In this document: piece after piece, positions 30,508 to 39,692 of the stretch
Position numbering within the stretch: position 1 is the first letter of the stretch
Layout of the letters: each line of letters starts with the position of its first letter
NCBI RefSeq assembly: GCF_900141995.1
Contig: NZ_FQZA01000012.1
Location: forward strand, 1 to 64,000
Length of the DNA stretch: 64,000 nucleotides
Source: Palleronia salina
GTDB taxonomy: Bacteria; Pseudomonadota; Alphaproteobacteria; Rhodobacterales; Rhodobacteraceae
Direction: 5' to 3'
The notes under the pieces: generated by a model
Told to the model about the DNA's origin: nothing
What the model saw: only the letters and a program-made list of their open reading frames with translations
The model's database searches: none
Made by a program: the position numbers and the translations under genes

Positions 30508-31101
30508 ATGGATATCGCCGGCTCCCTTGCCCGCTGGGGCGTTCTGTTCGTCTACCTGGGCTGCGTGGTGGAAGGCGACGCCGTGGCGATCAGCGCCGGT
30601 GTGCTGGCCGACCAGGGGCGGCTGCCCTTCTGGCCGGTGGTCTTCGCCGCGGCGCTGGGGGCGTGGACCTGGGACATGGGGATATTCACCGCGGGACGGA
30701 TTTTTCGCGGCCATCCGCGCATCGCCAGGGCGCTGGAGCATCCCCGCGCGCAGCGGGTCACGCGGCGCCTGCTGCGGCGGCCGTGGCTTTTGGCGGGCAT
30801 CTTCCGGTTCATTCCCGCCACGCGCACGGTGGCACCCCTGGCGCTGGCGACCGGATCATCCATACGCGCCGCGACCTACGCGGCGATCACCGGGCCGGCC
30901 TGCCTTCTCTGGGCGATGATCGCGGTGACGATCGGCGCCGACCTCAGCCGGCTTCTGTCGGCCGTCTGGCGCGAGGCGCGCAGCGAGATGCAGATCGCGG
31001 CGGCCCTCGCCCTCGGCGGCGTGGCCATCTTCGCCTGGCGCCGCTGGAGCCTTGCCCGCGCCCGGGCGATCAGCCGAACCCTCGACGACCCCGAGCGCTA
31101 G
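30508..31101 (+). CDS. DedA/SNARE-associated family membrane protein
   Basis: This 197-aa inner-membrane protein belongs to the DedA family, linked in other bacteria to undecaprenyl-phosphate or lipid recycling and proton-motive-force homeostasis. Visible signs are the amphipathic N-terminus, VVEGDAVAISAGVLADQG (the acidic re-entrant segment), the Gly/Arg signature around GIFRFIPATRTVAPLALATG, and a last span ending in a basic tail. Only the family-level function can be inferred. It overlaps nothing and converges on the HlyU-family gene. Confidence 0.8.
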   Translation: MDIAGSLARWGVLFVYLGCVVEGDAVAISAGVLADQGRLPFWPVVFAAALGAWTWDMGIFTAGRIFRGHPRIARALEHPRAQRVTRRLLRRPWLLAGIFRFIPATRTVAPLALATGSSIRAATYAAITGPACLLWAMIAVTIGADLSRLLSAVWREARSEMQIAAALALGGVAIFAWRRWSLARARAISRTLDDPER

Positions 31102-31107
31102 AGCGTC

Positions 31108-31389
31108 CTAGTCGCTGAACAGACGTTCGCCCTGCTCGTCGATCATCTGGCGCGCCTTGGCGAGGCTGGCCTCGGCCGCGGCCTCGAAGCTTTCCAGCCG
31201 GTCGGCCCGGATCAGGTGATGGCTGCGCGTGGTGCCGCCCACGTCTTTCTCGATCAGCGCGCCGATGCGAAACTGTCCACCATCCTTGGCGGGCTGCGGC
31301 GTAATGGTGAAGCCCTTGTAGGTTTCCGAAGGCTGCTCGGCCGGAGCCTTGTCGCCTGCGCGACCGAAGAGACGTTTCAGAATAGACAT
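31108..31389 (-). CDS. HlyU-family protein
   Basis: This 93-aa protein of the HlyU family was named after a Vibrio haemolysin regulator, but alphaproteobacterial members are uncharacterised. It starts MSILKRLFGRAGDK and contains YKGFTITPQPAKDGGQFRIG and SHHLIRADRLESFEAA, the family core. Its ATG overlaps the TGA of the upstream membrane gene by one base (TGATG), so the two are translationally coupled. Confidence 0.8.
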   Translation of the reverse strand: MSILKRLFGRAGDKAPAEQPSETYKGFTITPQPAKDGGQFRIGALIEKDVGGTTRSHHLIRADRLESFEAAAEASLAKARQMIDEQGERLFSD

Positions 31390-31727
31390 CACACCCTCTC
31401 CTTGATCGGGGCCGTTACAAGGGCGGCTTCGCGTGGGCCGCCGCCGGGGCCCTCGTCGCGGCCCAAAGACATGATCGCGATACCGGACTGCACGCCGGCG
31501 AACACGATGCCGTTCAGCACGAAAAAGATCGCGGCCGCGAACCAGCCGCCCGCGACATGCGTCACAAGATGCCCGATCCCCGCCACGTCGAACCATAGCA
31601 CCAGCCCGGTGAAGATGGCGGCCAGCGCGAAGCCGAAGACGGCGTTCAGAATGTAGATGCGGACGATCCGCGGCAGCCGCGCCAGCGCCGCGGGCCGCCT
31701 GCGGAAGGGGTCGGTCAGGGAAAACAT
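31389..31727 (-). CDS. Hypothetical two-span membrane protein
   Basis: This 112-aa protein of unknown function has a basic N-terminus (DPFRRRPAALARLPR) and two membrane spans (about 26-47 and 60-84), then a Gly-rich cytoplasmic tail. It lies just downstream of rpoD (48 bases) and is coupled to the HlyU-family gene, so the three may share a transcript. No motif gives a function. Confidence 0.6.
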   Translation of the reverse strand: MFSLTDPFRRRPAALARLPRIVRIYILNAVFGFALAAIFTGLVLWFDVAGIGHLVTHVAGGWFAAAIFFVLNGIVFAGVQSGIAIMSLGRDEGPGGGPREAALVTAPIKERV

Positions 31728-31775
31728 CGCAATCTCCCTCTCGGCATGCCCGGCCCCTGGCCGGGTTTCTAGGGA

Positions 31776-33776
31776 CTACTGGTCGACGAACGACCGCAGC
31801 TTGCGCGACCGGCTGGGGTGCTTGAGCTTCCTGAGCGCCTTCGCCTCGATCTGGCGGATCCGTTCGCGGGTCACGCTGAACTGCTGGCCGACCTCTTCCA
31901 GCGTGTGATCGGTGTTCATGCCGATGCCGAAGCGCATCCGCAGAACCCGCTCCTCGCGCGGGGTGAGGCTGGCCAGAACCCGGGTCGTGGTTTCCTTCAG
32001 GTTCTCCTGGATGGCCGAGTCGAGCGGCAGGACGGCGTTCTTGTCCTCGATGAAATCGCCCAGCTGGCTGTCTTCCTCGTCGCCGATGGGCGTTTCGAGG
32101 CTGATCGGTTCCTTGGCGATCTTCATCACCTTGCGAACCTTCTCCAGCGGCATCTGCAGCTTGTCGGCCAGCTCCTCGGGCGTCGGCTCGCGGCCGATCT
32201 CGTGCAGCATCTGGCGCCCGGTGCGGACCAGCTTGTTGATCGTCTCGATCATGTGGACCGGGATACGGATCGTCCGGGCCTGATCGGCGATCGAGCGGGT
32301 GATCGCCTGGCGGATCCACCACGTGGCGTAGGTCGAGAACTTGTAGCCGCGGCGATACTCGAACTTGTCGACGGCCTTCATCAGGCCGATATTGCCTTCC
32401 TGGATCAGGTCCAGGAATTGCAGGCCCCGGTTGGTGTACTTCTTCGCGATGGAGATCACGAGGCGCAGGTTCGCCTCGACCATCTCCTTCTTGGCCTGCC
32501 GGGCTTCCTTCTCGCCCTTCTGAACCTGCTGCACGATGCGGCGGAATTCGCTGATGTCGACGCCCACGTACTGGCCGACCTGGGCCATCTCGCCGCGCAG
32601 CTCCTCGACCTTGGGGGTCGAGCGCTCGATCAGCGCCTGCCAGCCCCGGCCGGACTTCTCGCCCATCCGGTCGAGCCAGGTGGGGTCGAGCTCGTAGCCG
32701 CGGTATTCCTCGACGAATTCGCGGCGGTTGATGCGGGCCTGGTCGGCCAGCTTCACCATGGCGCTGTCGATGGACATGATCTTGCGGTTGATGCCGTAAA
32801 GCTGGTCGATCAGCGCTTCGATACGATTGTTGTGCAGGTGAAGCTCGTTCACCAGCTCGACGATCTCGGCGCGCAGCTTCTGGTACTTGGCCTCGTCCGC
32901 CTCGCTGAACGAGCCGTCCTCGTTCAGCGTGGCCGACATGCGCAGGTCCTGCATCTCGCTCAGCTCGGCGTAGTCGCGAGCGATGACGTCCAGCATTTCC
33001 AGCACGCGCGGCTTCAGCGCGGCTTCCATGGCGGCAAGGCTCATGTTGGCCTGCTCGTCCTCGTCCTCGTCGTCATCCTTCGAGATCGGGTTGCCGTCGG
33101 CATCGACGTCGGGCTGGTCGTCCGACGAGCCCTTGTCCGAGGTCTCGGCGCCGGCGGCGGCAACGCCGCCGACCACGGCGGTCTCGTCCTCTTCCCCCTC
33201 TTCGCCCATGGACCGGCCGAAGGTCGTCTCGAGGTCGATCACGTCGCGCAGCAGGATGTCCTCGGACAGAAGCTCGTCGCGCCAGATGGTGATGGCCTGG
33301 AAGGTCAGCGGGCTTTCGCACAGCCCCAGGATCATCACGTTGCGGCCGGCCTCGATCCGCTTGGCGATGGCGATCTCGCCCTCGCGGCTCAGCAGTTCGA
33401 CCGATCCCATCTCGCGCAGGTACATGCGCACCGGGTCATCGGTGCGGTCGAGCTTCTCGCTTTCGGTGGTCGAGACGGCGACCTCGCGCGAGGTCGAGGT
33501 GGTGGCGACCTCGGTCGAGCCCTTCTTGTCCTCTTCCTCGGCCTCGTCATCCTCGATGACGTTGATGCCCATCTCGCTGAGCATCGACATCACGTCCTCG
33601 ATCTGCTCCGAGCTCACCTGCTCGGGCGGAAGAACCTGGTTCAGCTGGTCGTAGGTTATGTATCCACGTTCGCGCGCCTCGGAGATCATCTTCTTCACCG
33701 CGGCCTGGCTCATGTCGAGCATCACCTCGCCGTCGGCGTCGTCCTGCTTGCGCTCGTCGTTGTCTTTCGCGGCCAT
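31776..33776 (-). CDS. rpoD: RNA polymerase primary sigma factor RpoD
   Basis: This is the housekeeping sigma-70 factor. The 666-aa protein shows region 1.1, a long acidic non-conserved region (about 85-260, rich in E, D and S), [20 protein letters not shown] (1.2), and region 2 with [20 protein letters not shown]. Region 3, [22 protein letters not shown] (4.1-4.2) and the terminal helix-turn-helix to RSFVDQ follow. The ATG at 33776 sits after AAGGGAATGGCGT. It lies downstream of dnaG on the same strand, a macromolecular-synthesis order common to proteobacteria. Confidence 0.97.
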   Translation of the reverse strand: MAAKDNDERKQDDADGEVMLDMSQAAVKKMISEARERGYITYDQLNQVLPPEQVSSEQIEDVMSMLSEMGINVIEDDEAEEEDKKGSTEVATTSTSREVAVSTTESEKLDRTDDPVRMYLREMGSVELLSREGEIAIAKRIEAGRNVMILGLCESPLTFQAITIWRDELLSEDILLRDVIDLETTFGRSMGEEGEEDETAVVGGVAAAGAETSDKGSSDDQPDVDADGNPISKDDDEDEDEQANMSLAAMEAALKPRVLEMLDVIARDYAELSEMQDLRMSATLNEDGSFSEADEAKYQKLRAEIVELVNELHLHNNRIEALIDQLYGINRKIMSIDSAMVKLADQARINRREFVEEYRGYELDPTWLDRMGEKSGRGWQALIERSTPKVEELRGEMAQVGQYVGVDISEFRRIVQQVQKGEKEARQAKKEMVEANLRLVISIAKKYTNRGLQFLDLIQEGNIGLMKAVDKFEYRRGYKFSTYATWWIRQAITRSIADQARTIRIPVHMIETINKLVRTGRQMLHEIGREPTPEELADKLQMPLEKVRKVMKIAKEPISLETPIGDEEDSQLGDFIEDKNAVLPLDSAIQENLKETTTRVLASLTPREERVLRMRFGIGMNTDHTLEEVGQQFSVTRERIRQIEAKALRKLKHPSRSRKLRSFVDQ

Positions 33777-33922
33777 ACGCCATTCCCTTCCCACGATCGG
33801 GTCGTGCTACTGTCCCCGCAGACGCCCCGGATCAGATGCGCGAATCATTTGGCTCGGATGATTCGCAGAAATTCTTACCGATTCGATTACCAAAATGTTC
33901 TCTGGGTTCCCAGAGACCCGGA

Positions 33923-35875
33923 TCACTTGTTCCTATCTGTCGCACTTAGGCCGATCTGGCTCAGAAGCCCGTCCAGGGCGTTACGTTCGGCCCGGCTCAT
34001 CATCACACCGTTGGGCGCTTCCTCGTATTCCGTCGTGTCCTCGGCCTGGCCCTGCGTCGCCTGGTCGCGAACGCGGGCGGCCTCGCGCAGGCGCCAGGTC
34101 AGCGCCTCGCCGGTTTCGGCCGCGAAATCCTCCATCGCCTCGGCGATCTCGCGGGCGGCCCCCTGCCCCGCAAGAAGCTTTGCCAGCTCCTCGCCCAGGC
34201 AGATCCCGGCCAGGTCGCGATCATCGCCCTTCAGGGCCGGGACCACCCGCAGATGGCCCGCCGCGGCGAGCTTTTCAAGGGCAGCGGACGGGGCGTCAGC
34301 GTGCACGAGCTCCGCCTGCCGTTCGGGGTCGGCCCCGGCGTGCCGCAGCAGGGCGTCCGCCACCCCCGCGTGCCCGTCGCCGCGCCAGTCGATCTCGGCC
34401 AGCGCGTCCTCGACCCTCAACGTCAGGTCCGGGAACCGCAGCAGCACGGCCAGCACCACCTGTTCGCGCAGGTTCTGCTCGACCCGGTCGCCACCGGTGG
34501 CCAACAGCGAGGCGCGCGTGGTCGTCACCGGCACCTGCGGCGCGGCCCCCCGCCGCCCACCCAGGCCCGGCTGCCACGTGCCCCGGGGCTTGCGCGGATT
34601 GAAAAGCTGCCAGCGGCGTTCCTTGATGGCGTCGCCGTAGTGGCGCTTGAGCGACGGGTCGGAAATGCGCGAGATCTTGTCGCGCAACTCCTTGTCCAGC
34701 GCGGCGCGCGCCTCGGGCGTGTCGAAGCTGCGGCCCTCGGTCTGGGCGTCCCACAGGAGGTCGACCATGGGCAGCGCGGCCTCCAGGGCCTTCTGCATCG
34801 CGGGGGCGCCACCCGATTTCAGCAGGTCGTCGGGGTCCTGCCCCGCCGGCATCATGCAGAACCGCAGCGACCGCCCCGCCCCGATCAGCGGCAGCGCCAG
34901 GTCGACCAGGCGCAGCGCCGCGCGCCGCCCGGCCACGTCGCCGTCCAGCGCGATGATCGGGTCGGGCGACATGCGCCACATGAGCTGAAGCTGCTCCTCG
35001 GTGATCGCGGTGCCCAGGGGGGCGACCGTCGCGCCGAAGCCCGCCTCGGCCAGCGCGATCACGTCCATGTAGCCCTCGGCCACGATCAGCGGCTGCTTGC
35101 CGGCCGCCGCGCGCGCGGGCCCGACGTTATAGAGCGTCCGCCCCTTGTCGAAGAGCGCGGTCTCGGGCGAGTTCAGGTATTTCGCGTTGTCGTCGGGATC
35201 CATCGCGCGGCCGCCGAAGGCGATGCAGCGCCCGCGCGCGTCGCGGATGGGAAACATGATGCGGTTGCGAAACGTGTCGTAGGGCGCCTTGCCATTGCGG
35301 CTGGGCTTGGCCAGCCCCGCGTCGACCAGGCGTTCCACCGCGATGCCCTTGCCCGCCAGGTGCTCGCGCAGCGCGTCCCAGGATGCCGGCGCGAACCCGA
35401 GGCCCCAGCGGTCGCAGGCCGCGCCGTCCAGCTTGCGGCCCTTGAGATAGTCGCGCGCCGCCTGCCCCGCCCCCGCGCGCAGTTGCATCTGAAAGAACCG
35501 CGCGGCGGCTTCCATGATCTCGACCAGTGTGTCGCGCTTTTCGGCGCGAGCCTGCGCCTGCGGGTCGCGGTCGGGCAGCTTCATGCCGGCCTCGTCGGCC
35601 AGCAGCTTTACGGCGTCGATGAACGGCAGGTTCTCGGTCGCCATGACGAAGCCGATGGCATCGCCTTTCTCGTGGCAGCCGAAGCAGTAGTAGAAGCCCT
35701 TGCGGTCATCCACGTGGAAAGAGGCCGTCTTTTCCTGGTGGAACGGACAGGGCGCCCACATGTCGCCCTTGCCCTGGTTCGACTTGCGCGGATCCCACGT
35801 GACCTTGCGCCCAACCACGTGCACGAGGCTGAGGCGCGAGCGCAGTTCATCGAGGAATCCGGGGGGCAGGCTCAT
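33923..35875 (-). CDS. dnaG: DNA primase
   Basis: DnaG synthesises RNA primers at the replication fork with DnaB. The 650-aa protein has the N-terminal zinc-binding domain CPFHQEKTASFHVDD with YYCFGCHEKGDAIGF, the RNA polymerase core with a TOPRIM fold (IVAEGYMDVIALAEAG and IIALDGDVAGRRAA), and a helicase-binding C-terminal domain. I chose the ATG at 35875 to give the family start MSLPPGFLDELRSR; an in-frame ATG three codons upstream is equally open. The gene is 147 bases upstream of rpoD. Confidence 0.96.
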   Translation of the reverse strand: MSLPPGFLDELRSRLSLVHVVGRKVTWDPRKSNQGKGDMWAPCPFHQEKTASFHVDDRKGFYYCFGCHEKGDAIGFVMATENLPFIDAVKLLADEAGMKLPDRDPQAQARAEKRDTLVEIMEAAARFFQMQLRAGAGQAARDYLKGRKLDGAACDRWGLGFAPASWDALREHLAGKGIAVERLVDAGLAKPSRNGKAPYDTFRNRIMFPIRDARGRCIAFGGRAMDPDDNAKYLNSPETALFDKGRTLYNVGPARAAAGKQPLIVAEGYMDVIALAEAGFGATVAPLGTAITEEQLQLMWRMSPDPIIALDGDVAGRRAALRLVDLALPLIGAGRSLRFCMMPAGQDPDDLLKSGGAPAMQKALEAALPMVDLLWDAQTEGRSFDTPEARAALDKELRDKISRISDPSLKRHYGDAIKERRWQLFNPRKPRGTWQPGLGGRRGAAPQVPVTTTRASLLATGGDRVEQNLREQVVLAVLLRFPDLTLRVEDALAEIDWRGDGHAGVADALLRHAGADPERQAELVHADAPSAALEKLAAAGHLRVVPALKGDDRDLAGICLGEELAKLLAGQGAAREIAEAMEDFAAETGEALTWRLREAARVRDQATQGQAEDTTEYEEAPNGVMMSRAERNALDGLLSQIGLSATDRNK

Positions 35876-35940
35876 ACCCCTCATATTGGGCTGCGCGCGC
35901 CCGGAGTCGAGGGGGCGAGCGCCGGTTCACGCGCTGGATC

Positions 35941-36375
35941 TCAGCAGGAATCGATGACCCGCGAGACCAGCGGATCGCCCGCCGCCGTGCGCACGTTGGC
36001 CGCGAAGCCGCCGCGCGTGGCGATATAGGACCGCAGCGCGGGCGCGGCGCACATCTGAAGGCCGAAATCACGCTGGAACGCCTCGATGAACGCGGCCCGC
36101 TTGGCGGGCGTGTCGATGGCGCTGTCGTCGCTGAGGCTGAGATCCATGATCACGCGGCCGTCCCCGGCGCGGGCATCGTTCAGGACGAGACCGGGCGACA
36201 GTTCCGAGCCTTCCAGCGGCTCGAGCGCCGAAAGCACGGCCGCCTGCTGCGGCGGGTTGGCGGCGGCCCGGGCGGCGGCCTCGGGGTCCACCCGCGGAAG
36301 CGAGGCCGTGGGGGCCGTCGTGTTGCAGGCGGCCAGCGCCACCAGACCCGCACCGAGCAGCAATCGATCGAACAT
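35941..36375 (-). CDS. Putative lipoprotein
   Basis: This 144-aa protein of unknown function has a lipoprotein signal (MFDRLLLGAGLVALAAC, lipobox AAC). The mature part is Ala-rich, then has segments VIMDLSLSDDSAIDT and AAFIEAFQRDFGLQMCAAP, and ends with a C-terminal Cys. The start at 36375 is preferred because it places the signal at the N-terminus. The upstream frame to 36516 has none. Confidence 0.65.
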   Translation of the reverse strand: MFDRLLLGAGLVALAACNTTAPTASLPRVDPEAAARAAANPPQQAAVLSALEPLEGSELSPGLVLNDARAGDGRVIMDLSLSDDSAIDTPAKRAAFIEAFQRDFGLQMCAAPALRSYIATRGGFAANVRTAAGDPLVSRVIDSC

Positions 36376-36714
36376 TACAGATATCCTTCTTGCAGTCTGG
36401 CCGCAGCTTGGGTCCAGACGCCGCCGAGCGCAACGCGAATCACCGGAAATCGGGCCGGAGCGCATCTCCAAAAACCTGACTAAAAGGACAGGGTCGAAAA
36501 AATCTGCCTTTTTCACGCCGTAATTTCAGCTTCGAGTTTAACGGAATTTCGCGAACAATCCTTGGGGTTCAACCCTGCGTTGTTTCGCGGTGCGCCGCAA
36601 TGCCATGCTTTGCCACTTTTGCCGCCACAAACCCGCCACAGGATTGGAGTTGAATAAAACTCGAATTGGTCCCGGGCGAAATGCGTCCCGATCGAGGGCC
36701 AGGAAAGAGGAAGT
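36376..36714. other. Intergenic region before the Tad-type pilus genes
   Basis: About 340 bases between divergent genes contain no credible gene. The sequence is less G+C-rich than its flanks (about 36480-36560) and should hold both divergent promoters. GAGGAAGT precedes the first TadG-like ATG. Confidence 0.5.
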
Positions 36715-38367
36715 ATGTCTCGTATGTCACCCATTTCGGCCCTTCGCATTGCCCGTTTCGGCAACGAGGAAGAAGGCTCGCTGACGATCATGGCCCTGTT
36801 CTTCTTCATCTGCATGGTGATGATCGGCGGCCTGTCGTTGGACATCATGGTGTTCGAGAACAACCGCACCCGCCTGCAGAACCTCAGCGACCGGGCGGTG
36901 CTGGCCGCCACGGCGATGAACCAGGAGGGCGACCCCGAGGCCGTCGTGCGCAGCTACTTCGACAAGGCGGGCATGTCGTCGAACCTCGCGGGGATCCAGG
37001 TCAGCCAAGGGCTGGTCGCACGGACGGTGTCGGTGCAGACCGCGCAGCCCATGCGCACGATGTTCATGAACATGACGGGCGTGACGCAGCTGAAGGCGCA
37101 GACGAACTCGACCGCGGTCGAGGGCATGGACCAGCTGGAAGTCGCGCTGGTGCTGGACGTGTCGAACTCGATGAACCAGGCCTCGAACGTGCCGGGCATG
37201 GCGACCAAGCTGGACGACATGAAGAACGCCGCCAAGCGCTTCATCGACGTGATCTACGACAACGCGGACCAGGGCACCGTCAGCGTCACGCTGATCCCCT
37301 ACAACACCCAGGTGAACGCGGGCCGCGACATCCTGGAGGCGCTGAACGTGCAGCTCGACCACGAGCATTCCTTCTGCCTGGACTTCGACGACACCGACTA
37401 TGGCGCTGTCGCGATGAATACCAGCAAGGCCTACAGCCAGGCCGCGCATTTCGACCAGTGGCACGTGAACGAGCAGGACCCGGTCGTGACCGTGTGCCGC
37501 TCGGGATCGAACCAGGAGATCAAGCTGCACCAGAGCGACCCCGAGGTCATCAAGGCGCAGATCGACGCGCTGACGGCGCATGGCAACACGTCGTCCGAGA
37601 TCGGCATGAAGTGGGCTGCCTCGCTGCTGGATCCGTCGACCAGGGACCTTGTTCAGCAGCTGTCGTCGAACGGGGTCGTCCCGAACGAGATGTCGAACCG
37701 CCCGCTGGATTACGACGTCGACGGCGCGCGCAAGGTCGTGATCCTGCTGACCGACGGCATCAACACCGAACAGATGCGGATGAACAACCAGTACAAGAAC
37801 GGCATGTCGCCGGTCTACGAGACGGTGAACGACGGGGCGACCGAAACCTTCTCGGTCGACATGCGCAGCCTGTTCAACCGCGCCTATGGCAACAGGAACT
37901 TCTGGGCCAAGGCCGATTGCTACCTCGGCATCTGCTGGAACGACACCTGGAACCAGACGCCCACACTGGGCTGGGTCGCATCCCTGCTCGGCTTCAACCC
38001 GAACTACGGCCAGCGTCGCCTGACCTGGCAGGAAACCTGGGAGACGATGAACCCCCGGCACCTGGCCTGGCACTACCTGGTCGACGCGAGCGAGAACTCG
38101 CAGGACTACTACGATTTCCTCGACGGCCTGTGGTCGCCGGTCAGCGGCGCCACCAAGGACACCCGCCTGCTGGGCATGTGCAACGACATGCGCGAGGAAT
38201 CGATCACGGTCTACACCATCGGGTTCGAGATCAACGACCACGCCCGCGACATCATGGGCCGCTGCGCGTCGAACGCGAACACCTTCATCGACGTGACCGG
38301 CGACGACCTGGAAGAGACCTTCGCTTCGATCGCCACGTCGATCACCAGACTGAGGCTGACCCAATGA
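36715..38367 (+). CDS. TadG-like pilus-assembly protein with VWA domain (cassette 1)
   Basis: This 550-aa protein is associated with Tad/Flp-type pilus assembly at the inner membrane. Its N-terminal pseudopilin-like helix follows EEEGSLTIMALFFFICMVMI (TadE/G-type). A von Willebrand A domain has the MIDAS motif ALVLDVSNSMN (about residues 144-154) and the second loop KVVILLTDGINTEQ. An aromatic-rich insertion follows (NFWAKADCYLGICWNDTWNQ), unusual for a plain VWA domain. The stop overlaps the next ATG (ATGA). A paralogue lies at 39693. Other Tad secretion components are not in the window. Confidence 0.82.
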   Translation: MSRMSPISALRIARFGNEEEGSLTIMALFFFICMVMIGGLSLDIMVFENNRTRLQNLSDRAVLAATAMNQEGDPEAVVRSYFDKAGMSSNLAGIQVSQGLVARTVSVQTAQPMRTMFMNMTGVTQLKAQTNSTAVEGMDQLEVALVLDVSNSMNQASNVPGMATKLDDMKNAAKRFIDVIYDNADQGTVSVTLIPYNTQVNAGRDILEALNVQLDHEHSFCLDFDDTDYGAVAMNTSKAYSQAAHFDQWHVNEQDPVVTVCRSGSNQEIKLHQSDPEVIKAQIDALTAHGNTSSEIGMKWAASLLDPSTRDLVQQLSSNGVVPNEMSNRPLDYDVDGARKVVILLTDGINTEQMRMNNQYKNGMSPVYETVNDGATETFSVDMRSLFNRAYGNRNFWAKADCYLGICWNDTWNQTPTLGWVASLLGFNPNYGQRRLTWQETWETMNPRHLAWHYLVDASENSQDYYDFLDGLWSPVSGATKDTRLLGMCNDMREESITVYTIGFEINDHARDIMGRCASNANTFIDVTGDDLEETFASIATSITRLRLTQ

Positions 38368-38909
38368 TCACGCGCCTGAAATCCATGGGCGAGCGCGTCG
38401 TGCGCTTCCGCCGCGACGAGGACGGGGTCGCCACGATCGAGTTCGTGATCCTGTTCACGCCGATGATCATGATGATGCTCATGGGCGCCGAGGCGGGCCT
38501 GCTGAACCTGCGCCACGCCATGCTGGAGCGCGGCGTCGACGTGGCCATGCGCGCGGTGCGGCTGGGCCCGGCGACACCGCCCTCCCATGCCGACATCAAG
38601 AAGATGATCTGCGATCAGGCCCTGCTGATCCCCGATTGCGAGAACGCGCTGTCGGTCGAGATGCGCGCCGTCTCCAAGAACAACTGGGACGTGCTGGGCG
38701 ACAAGGCGATCTGCCGCGACCGGTCCGAAGAAATCAAGCCGGCCACCCATTTCAACCCCGCCCAACAGTCCGAACTGGTGCTGGTGCGGGCCTGCGTGAA
38801 GGCACGGCCCATCTTCCCCACCGCCGGTCTGGGCGCGGCAATGACCAAGGACGCCAATGGCGATTACGCCGCCATCGCGACCTCGGCCTTCGTGAACGAG
38901 CCGACCTGA
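38364..38909 (+). CDS. TadE-like pseudopilin (cassette 1, first)
   Basis: This 181-aa protein has a short basic N-terminus and a TadE-like signature DEDGVATIEFVILFTPMIMM (Gly then Glu at +5, hydrophobic helix). The extracytoplasmic domain contains four conserved cysteines (CDQALLIPDCE, ICRDR, RACVK). Its ATG overlaps the stop of the TadG-like gene, so it is translationally coupled. Probably a minor pilin or pilus-base component. The closest relative in this window is the product of 41327-41857. Confidence 0.78.
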   Translation: MITRLKSMGERVVRFRRDEDGVATIEFVILFTPMIMMMLMGAEAGLLNLRHAMLERGVDVAMRAVRLGPATPPSHADIKKMICDQALLIPDCENALSVEMRAVSKNNWDVLGDKAICRDRSEEIKPATHFNPAQQSELVLVRACVKARPIFPTAGLGAAMTKDANGDYAAIATSAFVNEPT

Positions 38910-38932
38910 GCCAGGTCGCAGGAGACATGATC

Positions 38933-39514
38933 ATGCAGATCTTCCATCCCCTCCAGCGTGCTTTGTCGCGCTTCCGTCGCGGCGAAGCGGGCGGGCTGTC
39001 CATCGAGTCGATCCTGACCCTGCCGACCCTGGCCTGGGCCCTTCTGGCGTGCTTCTCGTATTTCGACGGCCTGCGGCAGTACAACATCAACATCAAGGCC
39101 GCGCACACCATGGGCGACCTGCTGTCGCGCGAAACCCAGGTGGTCGACGACGACTACATCGACGGCATGCACGACGTGCTGAAGTTCCTGACCCGGTCCG
39201 CCGCCGAGCCGCGGATGCGGATCTCGGTCGTGGCCTATGACGGCGACGACGACAGCTTCGAGCTGATCTGGTCCGAGGCGCGCGGCGGCCAGGCCGCTCT
39301 GACCGAGGCCGGCCTGAAATCCATCGAGGGCCGCCTGCCCATGGCGTTCGGCGGCTCGCAGCTGATCGTCGTCGAGACCTCGATCGACCACAAGGCACCC
39401 TTCGTCTTCGGCCTGAGCGACCGGACGCTGGACAACTTCCTGGTGACCCGCCTGCGGTTCGTTCCGCAGCTGAACCACGAGGATCACATGGAAGGCAACA
39501 CGGGCACATCCTGA
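38933..39514 (+). CDS. TadE-like pseudopilin (cassette 1, second)
   Basis: This protein has about 193 aa. FRRGEAGGLSIESILTLPTL is the pseudopilin-type helix start, followed by FSYFDGLRQYNINIKAAHTM, which is shared almost position by position with the third gene of cassette 2 (YVDGYRQQTMNLRTTYAL). The ATG at 38933 is 8 bases from AGGAG and so is preferred over the ATG at 38927. The function is inferred from the family and context only. Confidence 0.75.
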   Translation: MQIFHPLQRALSRFRRGEAGGLSIESILTLPTLAWALLACFSYFDGLRQYNINIKAAHTMGDLLSRETQVVDDDYIDGMHDVLKFLTRSAAEPRMRISVVAYDGDDDSFELIWSEARGGQAALTEAGLKSIEGRLPMAFGGSQLIVVETSIDHKAPFVFGLSDRTLDNFLVTRLRFVPQLNHEDHMEGNTGTS

Positions 39515-39692
39515 CCTTCCCGGCGGCGCCCCGCGCCGCCCCCAAGACCCGCCGCGCCGCCATGGCACGGCTGGCAAGCGACTGATCAATCAACGTTTGG
39601 GCGCGTTTCCGTCCAATTCCTGCCCTGAACGCGGTCAAGATCGTTTTCCGGGACGAGTCAGATGTCCGTCCCGTGTGTGAAAGGGATTGGGT

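Noticed and set aside
31818-34640. 940-codon open frame antisense to rpoD and dnaG
   Set aside because: It is a shadow frame of rpoD and dnaG with no recognisable protein features.
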